A stretch of DNA of 39,496 nucleotides. Source: Secundilactobacillus paracollinoides DSM 15502 = JCM 11969 (GTDB taxonomy: Bacteria; Bacillota; Bacilli; Lactobacillales; Lactobacillaceae). The first letter of the stretch is position 1, and each line of letters starts with the position of its first letter. The notes below the pieces were generated by a model that saw only the letters and a program-made list of their open reading frames with translations, did not search any database and had not been told where the DNA came from. The position numbers were made by a program, and so were the translations under genes. The DNA lies in the NCBI RefSeq assembly GCF_001311135.1, contig NZ_BBAG01000029.1, positions 1 through 39,496 on the forward strand, read 5' to 3'. Shown here in pieces: positions 34,434-39,496 of this stretch.

Positions 34434-35333
34434 ATGAAAACAGTCTTACAAACCAACTTTAACGGTATCGACGGTCTCAGCATTGAAGATACCGCAAAAC
34501 CAACACTGACAGATAACGGCGTCCTCGTCAAAATGGCTGTGATGCCGGTCTCGCCAACGGATTGGAAGCTCGAATCCGACGCGCATGCCACAAACGAAGA
34601 TCTGGCAACCCTGCCACGCGTCATCGGTATCCAGGGTGCTGGCACCGTCATCGCCGTTGGCAAAAATCGAGATCAGGCATTGCTCAACCGACGCGTCCTC
34701 GTTGTGAATCCCGCTGGCGTTTATCAGGAAGTCGTCCTTTCTGAAAATCCTGACTGGCTTTACCCACTTGCAGCTAACGTCAGTAACGCCGACGCGGCCG
34801 CCCTCTCTGCTGGCACGTCTTGGACACTCAAACAAGCCATTGATCACAGTCATGCAGACAACATCGTCATCACGGGCGCCAACTCAGTAATCGGCCTGAC
34901 CCTGTTACAAATGTTAGCCGATGAACACCGCCCGATTTACCCGATCGTGACCGAAGCTAGTAAGACCTATTTCGCCTCGCAAATGCCTCATTTAACAGCC
35001 TACACGAATGCCGACCTGCCAACGTTGACTGGCACCACTATCGTTTTGGATATTGTCGGCAAACTCGACCTGCTGACCGACCTGGCAGCGCGGTTGAACC
35101 AGCCCGAAATCGTTTCAATTGTCCTCATGCAAGCCCCAACCTTAGCCAATTTTAAATTTGTCCACGACGAATTCAACGCTGACCACTACCGTTATTTTCT
35201 GCAAACACTCGCCGATGGCAAGCTCACCGCCATCATCAACAAAATATTTCCCATCGACCAAACTAAGGAAGCCCAGCACTTTGCGAAGGAAACGCACAGT
35301 CGCGGGCGCGTCCTCGTTGGGTTTACCGCTTAA
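34434..35333 (+). CDS. Zinc-free MDR oxidoreductase (quinone reductase-like)
   Basis: 299-residue medium-chain dehydrogenase without zinc ligands. The GroES-like N-terminal domain is VLVKMAVMPVSPTDWKL, then LPRVIGIQGAGTVIAVG. The Rossmann domain starts NIVITGANSVIGLTLLQML. The C-terminus shows AQHFAKETHSRGRVLVGF, typical of quinone-oxidoreductase and enoyl-reductase MDRs. Predicted NADPH-dependent reduction of quinones or enones. The ATG at 34434 follows AAAGGAGAACCTCAT. It forms an operon with the hexapeptide protein 26 bases downstream, from a promoter with AGAAACAAA direct repeats. Confidence 0.88.
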   Translation: MKTVLQTNFNGIDGLSIEDTAKPTLTDNGVLVKMAVMPVSPTDWKLESDAHATNEDLATLPRVIGIQGAGTVIAVGKNRDQALLNRRVLVVNPAGVYQEVVLSENPDWLYPLAANVSNADAAALSAGTSWTLKQAIDHSHADNIVITGANSVIGLTLLQMLADEHRPIYPIVTEASKTYFASQMPHLTAYTNADLPTLTGTTIVLDIVGKLDLLTDLAARLNQPEIVSIVLMQAPTLANFKFVHDEFNADHYRYFLQTLADGKLTAIINKIFPIDQTKEAQHFAKETHSRGRVLVGFTA

Positions 35334-35359
35334 TCTCACAACCAGAAAGGAAGATTCAT

Positions 35360-35890
35360 ATGACAGACTTTAACACCTTATTAAACGACAACTGCTTCTC
35401 AGACGACCCCGAAGTACAACGGGCGGCCGCATCCGAACTCGAACACAACTTCGGCGCCGAGATCATGTGTCAGGATATGGCCCACTCCGTTCAATTCGCC
35501 CACCACGCTAAGGGGTGCATCATTGCCGCTGCCAAACTCAGCGAAAACGTGGTGATTTACCAAAACGTCACCATCGGCTCCAACATGAAATTCAACAAAC
35601 TGACCCAAGAGTGGGAAAAGATGGGCAATCCTGTCATCGGCAAGAACGTGGTCATTGCCGATGGTGCCAAGATTCTCGGTCCCGTCATCATTGGCGACAA
35701 TACCGTAATCGGCGCCAACGCCATGATCACTAAAGATGTTCCGGCGAACAGCGTGGCCTTTGGGGTCAGCCAAGTGAAACCAAAGGATCCGAACTACGAT
35801 CTCATTTTTCACATGCCAATGCCGACGCCCGCCGACGTGATTGCTGCCAGCCAGACGTTGATCGACCGGTATAACGCGCAGGAACACTAA
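35360..35890 (+). CDS. Hexapeptide-repeat acyltransferase (LbH, serine-acetyltransferase-like)
   Basis: 176 residues. An N-terminal acidic helical part (1-40) is followed by left-handed beta-helix hexads: VVIYQNVTIGSN, then NPVIGKNVVIADGAKILGPVIIGDNTVIGANAMITKDVPANSVAFG, as in serine acetyltransferases, but without the long N-terminal SAT domain. The C-terminal tail (about 140-176) is specific to this group. It likely binds acyl-CoA; acceptor unknown. The ATG at 35360 follows AAAGGAAGATTCAT. Second gene of the unit with the quinone-reductase-like MDR, ended by a strong terminator. Confidence 0.85.
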   Translation: MTDFNTLLNDNCFSDDPEVQRAAASELEHNFGAEIMCQDMAHSVQFAHHAKGCIIAAAKLSENVVIYQNVTIGSNMKFNKLTQEWEKMGNPVIGKNVVIADGAKILGPVIIGDNTVIGANAMITKDVPANSVAFGVSQVKPKDPNYDLIFHMPMPTPADVIAASQTLIDRYNAQEH

Positions 35891-35904
35891 CACTTAAATC
35901 ATCA

Positions 35905-35946
35905 AAAAAGCCCGGCTTACTAAAACTTGAGTAAGTCGGGCTTTTT
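35905..35946. terminator. Bidirectional terminator
   Basis: AAAAAGCCCGGCTTACT / AGTAAGTCGGGCTTTTT with an 8-base loop (16 of 17 paired). U-tracts on both sides serve the hexapeptide gene (plus) and the glutathione peroxidase gene (minus). Confidence 0.9.
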
Positions 35947-35950
35947 GTGG

Positions 35951-36421
35951 TTAGTCATTCAATGCTTTAACGATCGTATCTTCCATCTTTTCTGGCGTTG
36001 TGATCGGCGCGAACCGTTCGATCATTTGCCCGTCACGGCCAATCAGAAACTTCGTGTAGTTCCACTTGATGCGACCATGGCCAGCCTCGTCTTTCAAGTA
36101 GGTAAACAACGGATCCTCTTCACTGCCGTTAACCCGAACCTTCTTGGTCATCGGGAACGTTACACCGTAGTGTACCTGACAGTAATCGTTGGTCTCTTCG
36201 TCACTGTCGAGTTCCTGGTGAAATTGATTGGATGGCAGGCCAAGTACTTCTAATCCCTGGTCATGGTAATCCTTGTACAACTTCTCTAACCCGGTCAATT
36301 GTGGTGCCAAGCCGCACTTACTTGCCGTGTTGACGACCAGGAGCACCTTGCCCTTATAATCGGCAAAGTTGATTTTCCGACCGCTCATTTCAGTTTCTTC
36401 AAAATCGTAAATTGTTGTCAT
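35951..36421 (-). CDS. Glutathione peroxidase-family peroxidase
   Basis: 156 residues from the ATG at 36419-36421, 9 bases after AAAGG; an ATG at 36430 lies too close to that site. Thioredoxin-fold peroxidase: peroxidatic Cys36 in NTASKCGLAPQ, Gln66 in LPSNQFHQE, and Trp in IKWNYTKFLI, which with Asn form the catalytic tetrad. The Cys common in the FPCNQF motif is Ser here (LPSNQF), so resolution of the sulfenic acid may use the Cys in NDYCQVHYGV or an external thiol. It reduces H2O2 or organic hydroperoxides. Downstream partner of an OhrR-like regulator (25-base gap), a sensible peroxide-response pair. Confidence 0.92.
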   Translation of the reverse strand: MTTIYDFEETEMSGRKINFADYKGKVLLVVNTASKCGLAPQLTGLEKLYKDYHDQGLEVLGLPSNQFHQELDSDEETNDYCQVHYGVTFPMTKKVRVNGSEEDPLFTYLKDEAGHGRIKWNYTKFLIGRDGQMIERFAPITTPEKMEDTIVKALND

Positions 36422-36446
36422 TATGCTCATCCTTTCTGATCACCAG

Positions 36447-36890
36447 TTAATCAACGACGTTCTTCAGTAACGCAATCAGACGCTTATTAACCGCCAGCAT
36501 TTCCTTATAGCTGGTATTATCCAAATCAATCGGCTGTTCAATACAATTTTGTAGCGTCATCCCAATGGCTTGGCGTTCATCAATGCCCTTTTCCGTGAGC
36601 GAGATCACCAACCGCCGCTGGTCGTTGTCCGGTCGCGTCAGGGTCAGCCATCCCTGCGCTTCCAAGCGCTTCAGCATCGGTGTCAAGGTGTTGCTGCCGA
36701 TGCCCAGCGTATCGGCCAGTGCCTTAACGGATTGGCCGTCTTCCTCCCACAAAGCCAGTAACACCAAGTATTGCGGATAAGTCAGGTCATACAGTTTCAA
36801 GGCTTGCTGATAAAACTGGTTAAACAAGTGATTCGCCTGGTATACCGAGAAACACAATTGTTCCGACAGTGATATATCTGTCGCTTCCAT
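36447..36890 (-). CDS. MarR family regulator, OhrR-like
   Basis: 147 residues. The N-terminus SEQLCFSVYQANHLFNQFYQQ with Cys13 matches the redox-sensing Cys of OhrR, and LTYPQYLVLLALWE is the conserved dimer/HTH lead. The winged helix is VKALADTLGIGSNTLTPMLKRLEAQGWLTLTRP(D)xDQR. Oxidation of Cys13 by organic peroxide would release DNA. No second Cys is near the C-terminus, so it resembles one-Cys OhrR. It lies directly upstream of a glutathione peroxidase on the same strand. An inverted repeat TTCGTGTACGAA sits just downstream of its -10 box. Confidence 0.92.
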   Translation of the reverse strand: MEATDISLSEQLCFSVYQANHLFNQFYQQALKLYDLTYPQYLVLLALWEEDGQSVKALADTLGIGSNTLTPMLKRLEAQGWLTLTRPDNDQRRLVISLTEKGIDERQAIGMTLQNCIEQPIDLDNTSYKEMLAVNKRLIALLKNVVD

Positions 36891-36921
36891 CTCGACACCT
36901 CTTTCACTCGCACAGGAATTA

Positions 36922-36972
36922 TTCGTGTACGAACTGTTTAGGTTTATTATAGCGGTTACATTTTAAGATGCA
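36922..36972 (-). promoter_or_regulatory. Promoter and inverted repeat of OhrR-like/peroxidase operon
   Basis: Minus strand: -35 TTGCAT, 16-bp spacer, -10 TATAAT (about 36945-36950), followed by TTCGTACACGAA (36922-36933), a perfect 12-bp palindrome placed between the -10 box and the gene. It differs from the TACAATT/AATTGTA OhrR box, so recognition by this regulator is an inference. Confidence 0.6.
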
Positions 36973-37094
36973 AGGCTAATTAGTGAAAATTTAAACATTC
37001 TGGTTCTTGTTTTGATGACTAGGTTGGCACCATTATCAAAAAAATGTTCAAGCCAACCATACTGATACGCGTTTCAAAACCCAAAGACTTATAC

Positions 37095-37148
37095 AGAAGC
37101 GGCCTATTTTATGACATCCCAGGTTTGGATGCCATAATAGGCGCTTCT
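37095..37148. repeat. Long imperfect hairpin downstream of MFS gene
   Basis: AGAAGCG-CCTATT-TATG-CATCC pairs with GGATG-CATA-TAGG-CGCTTCT with small bulges. It has no clear U-tract, lies 32 bases past the MFS stop and may act as a 3' stabiliser or weak terminator. Confidence 0.55.
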
Positions 37149-37179
37149 ACTCCAGTCTTTAACCGGTTTATGCTACGCG

Positions 37180-38360
37180 CTACACGCGGCTCTGTTGCAA
37201 TCGAATCACATACGTAAACAAATACGACACCAGCAAGAACACCGCCACCACCGCGTACGGAAAATGGGTGTTCATGTCAAGTAAAGCACCAGACATCAGC
37301 GGACCGACAATGTTACCGACACTCGTCAGAGACATATTTAACCCGTTGATCAACCCCTGATTTTTGGAACTGATCTTCGTCAGCAACGTTGTGATTGCCG
37401 GCCGTAACAGGTCAAACGCCGTGAATACAAAAAGCGTTGCCACGATGACTTCCCACTTAGTGTGGGCGAATAGGATCCAGATCGTACCCGCAAACGCGAT
37501 GAAGAAACAGTACCGGATCACCCGCGTTTCGTTGAGCCAGTTCACCAATCGTTCAAACATCGCGACCTGCATGAAGAGCGAGGTTAGGCCGTTTAACGTC
37601 AGCACCAACGCAATGTTATCTAAACTAAAGTGAAAGACCTGGTTCACGTAGAGGCTATAGATACTTTCAAATCCCTGCAAACCAAACGATGATACCAGAA
37701 TCATAATGAATAGAATAATAACTGGTTTCGTTAACAGGTCAGCCCAGTTGCCATGCAAGTCCGTCTGGGTTGCATTTTCCGCCACTTCTTCCGGCAGATC
37801 GACATCCTTATCACTTGGCAGGAAACGACCAGCGCAATTGTGCTTAGTAACCCAAGCAGACCGGCAACCCAGAATGGCGCCTTATAATCGATACCGGCTA
37901 AGATACCACCAATGCCGGGTCCTAAAATGAGCCCCCCGCTAAAGGCAGCGGACAGCCAGCCAATCACTTTTGCCCGTTGGCGCTTGGTCGTAATGTCCGC
38001 AGCAAACGCCATAGCGGTTGGCACTACCATCGCCGCGGACAACCCACCGATCAACCGTGAAATATCAAACACCCAAAGATAATTTGTCAGCGCAAACAGC
38101 ACTTCTGACACCATGTACAAAAATAGCCCAACAGCTAAAACTGGCTTTCGCCCGATCCGGTCCGAAACTCGCCCAATAATTGGCGACGCCACGAACTGTG
38201 CGAACGCGAATAACGATGTCATGATCCCCATATCGAGTGCAGATAAATGCAGCTCGTTACGCAGAAATGGCATCACCGGAATGACGAGGCTAATGCCTAG
38301 ACAAACCAGAAATTCGCTAAAAATCAACATAAAAATCGCCCGTTTTACTTTCGACGACAT
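37180..38360 (-). pseudogene. MFS drug exporter (DHA1, TetA/NorA-like), frameshifted
   Basis: Twelve-helix MFS exporter. Helix 1 shows LVCLGISLVIPVMPFL, and motif A is GRVSDRIGRKPVL. AMVVPTAMAFAADITTKRQRAK and GLILGPGIGGIL (motif C) follow. The frame breaks at 37823-37825: a T-run is one short, and the natural text reads LVVFLPSDKDVDLPEEVAENATQ, continuing to the stop at 37180. Restored length is about 394 residues. The start is the ATG at 38358-38360, 8 bases after AGGGG; an in-frame GTG at 38369 overlaps the ribosome site. Single-gene unit. Substrate unknown, probably drugs. Confidence 0.9.
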
Positions 38361-38452
38361 TGGTCTCACCCCTTTTTTGACAGCGTAAGAACCAGTATAT
38401 CAGGGTTTATGGGGTAAGACAAGTCAGGTTGTTTCTTTAGTGTTGGCGAAAT

Positions 38453-38486
38453 AAGCGCACGAATCATTGGCTTGATTCGTGCGCTT
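38453..38486. repeat. Perfect 14-bp hairpin (possible terminator)
   Basis: AAGCGCACGAATCA / TGATTCGTGCGCTT. The core CACGAATC also forms the stem of the terminator at 26000-26047, so related hairpins recur in this genome. Confidence 0.65.
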
Positions 38487-38584
38487 GATGGTGGTTGTTT
38501 TTTTTGCGTTGCGTTTGCTTTCTTGGCAACCATGTAAGGGACTTTGACCATAAAGTCATAATTGGCCTTTTCGATCACTTTCGT

Positions 38585-38815
38585 GTGGTTCTCTGTCCTC
38601 GAGCCGAAACGCGTTTTGGAAAACAGAAAGCTGCATGTCAGCCCTCTATGACGAAAATGCCAGGTTCGGGCATTTTTGCGTGGTTCTCTGTCCTCAAGCC
38701 GAAACGCGTTTCGGAAAACAGAAAGCTGCATGTCAGCCAACTATGACGAAAATGCCAGGTTCGGGCATTTCCGTGTGGTTCTCTGTCCTCGAGCCGAAAC
38801 GCGTTTCGGAAAACT
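38585..38815. repeat. 95-bp tandem repeat, about 2.4 copies
   Basis: Units start at 38585, 38680 and 38775, exactly 95 bp apart, each beginning GTGGTTCTCTGTCCTC. Units 1 and 2 differ at about 9 positions. Unit 3 matches for about 40 bases, then runs into the long hairpin at 38828. Each full unit contains the small stem AAAATGCC / GGGCATTT. Short plus-strand reading frames across it carry no ribosome site and are repeat artefacts. Confidence 0.85.
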
Positions 38816-38827
38816 GAGGGCTACTAC

Positions 38828-38882
38828 GTAAGGGACTCTGGTAAAAATGCCAAGTTCAGGCATTTCTACCAGAGTCCCTTAC
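38828..38882. repeat. Very long perfect hairpin at end of tandem repeat
   Basis: GTAAGGGACTCTGGTA plus AAATGCC pairs with GGCATTT plus TACCAGAGTCCCTTAC, about 23 bp with a 7-base loop. The outer arm ATGTAAGGGACT recurs at 38532. Such a stem suggests a mobile repeat end or a strong RNA structure; it also lies just past the stop of the minus-strand gene at 38913. Confidence 0.75.
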
Positions 38883-38912
38883 GCTCCGCCCTCACCCATT
38901 TTCCTCCACGCT

Positions 38913-39284
38913 CTAATGCCTAAACAAAAACACACACCCACGCTTCAAACTCAACCCAGTCGTCGCAATCCCATACGCCGTATAATGTCCCGCTGGAATG
39001 ATATCTGGGCGGTTCACATTTGCCTGGGTCAGCTCACCATCCTCAAACACATCCTGAGTCGCCTCATCGCCATCGAAATCCCACAGTTCAATGGTCTTTC
39101 CTTCAATCTCAGTCTTTGAATCGTCAACTAACTGGTAGTCCGCTAGCTCAGCAATAGGAACAATTTCAATGTCTTGATCACCCTTTGCACCACCGTTAAA
39201 GACCTCAACCCGCTTGCCATCAACGACAAAAACGGCCTTGTTATCCTTAGTTGTTGTAGTGTAATGATTATTAAATATCTTCAT
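38913..39284 (-). CDS. Hypothetical protein, acidic
   Basis: 123 residues from the ATG at 39282-39284, which follows GAGGAGCGAATTTAC; an upstream in-frame ATG at 39308 has no ribosome site. No family is recognised. The N-terminal MKIFNNHYTTTTKDNKAVFVVDGKRVEVFNGG looks like a beta-rich start, the middle is rich in Asp/Glu (ELWDFDGDEATQDVFEDGE), and the C-terminus turns hydrophobic and basic (LKRGCVFLFRH). The tail does not resemble the acidic body and could result from a late frameshift. Promoter TTGATA-17-TAAAAT lies just upstream. Function unknown; cytosolic by lack of a signal. Confidence 0.6.
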   Translation of the reverse strand: MKIFNNHYTTTTKDNKAVFVVDGKRVEVFNGGAKGDQDIEIVPIAELADYQLVDDSKTEIEGKTIELWDFDGDEATQDVFEDGELTQANVNRPDIIPAGHYTAYGIATTGLSLKRGCVFLFRH

Positions 39285-39341
39285 GTAAATTCGCTCCTCA
39301 TTCTGCACGTCATTTGGTGAAGGTGCTCACCCGTTACCTCT

Positions 39342-39370
39342 ATTTTACACATTCTTGTAACCGGTATCAA
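39342..39370 (-). promoter_or_regulatory. Sigma-A promoter of the hypothetical gene
   Basis: Minus strand: -35 TTGATA (39365-39370), 17-bp spacer, -10 TAAAAT (39342-39347). About 60 bases upstream of the ATG at 39284. Confidence 0.7.
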
Positions 39371-39496
39371 AGGCAATTTACGTGCTGATTGTTGCGAAAT
39401 ACAGCAAAATTTGTTTAAAGATAATAAACAATTTAAGCCTATATGTTCGTTATTAAACAAATAACCATCATTTTTGCGAAAACGGTTTGAGTGTTT

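Noticed and set aside
34446..34853. 135-codon minus-strand frame opposite the quinone-reductase-like gene
   Set aside because: Antisense shadow of a well-supported MDR gene without a ribosome site.
35399..35893. 164-codon minus-strand frame opposite the hexapeptide gene
   Set aside because: Exact antisense of a clear hexapeptide-repeat protein; its low-complexity composition mirrors the other strand.
38585..38815. CRISPR array
   Set aside because: The repeat is 95 bp with contiguous units and no spacers; no cas genes are present.

Overview
The window looks like chromosomal DNA from a lactobacillus (Lactobacillaceae, Bacillota). The signs are strong AGGAGG-type ribosome binding sites, ATG/GTG/TTG starts, U-rich hairpin terminators, and typical families of this group: MerR and OhrR-like regulators, DHA2 efflux pumps, DUF2255, DUF1828, the YczE membrane family and small secreted proteins with a KWHNGTP motif. 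There is no rRNA, tRNA, CRISPR array, phage module or transposase gene. The content is accessory: small NAD(P)H- and FMN-dependent oxidoreductases, drug efflux pumps and the regulators that serve them.

Layout. 1-3949 (minus): SDR, aldo/keto reductase, decayed cupin, DUF2255, nitroreductase, flavodoxin. 4363-6702 (plus): QorB-like reductase plus a DHA2 pump. 6968-9006 (minus): LysR regulator and LtrA-like membrane protein. 9239-10611 (minus): cupin and SDR, a second copy of the SDR/cupin pair seen at the left edge. 10852-14776: DUF1828 protein, YczE, LmrA/YxaF-like TetR with its operator, a stand-alone GIY-YIG-associated N-terminal domain, and a possible MqsR-like toxin/HTH antitoxin pair. 15021-18659: NmrA-like reductase, two secreted proteins, SDR, MerR, orphan RelB/DinJ. 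18762-22114: zinc alcohol dehydrogenase, CPA1 antiporter, a 32-residue membrane peptide. 22476-25890: flavodoxin, two hexapeptide acetyltransferases, divergent MerR, DHA2 pump. 26071-32901: SDR, candidate structured RNA, esterase, MFS, AraC, DHA2 pump and divergent TetR. 32951-36890: two tandem NmrA-like reductases, quinone-reductase-like MDR, hexapeptide transferase, glutathione peroxidase, OhrR-like MarR. 37180-39284: MFS pump, a 95-bp tandem repeat with long hairpins, and a hypothetical protein.

Two signals cut across the window. First, six promoters have a TTGCCT/TTGACT -35, a -10 exactly 19 bp away, and a CCTTAAAGT..ACTTTAAGG-like dyad in between. This is the signature of MerR-activated promoters. 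They precede three NmrA/SDR loci, the zinc ADH, the MerR-acetyltransferase-flavodoxin operon and a DHA2 pump, so these genes probably form one local MerR regulon. Second, about twenty single-base frameshifts (nearly all deletions, several in short homopolymers) and three in-frame stops interrupt otherwise well conserved genes. The density and one-sidedness point to uncorrected indel errors in the assembly. Real decay is still likely for the cupin remnant, and possible for the two pumps with nonsense codons. Frameshifted genes are listed as pseudogene with their full extent and the likely site of the lesion.
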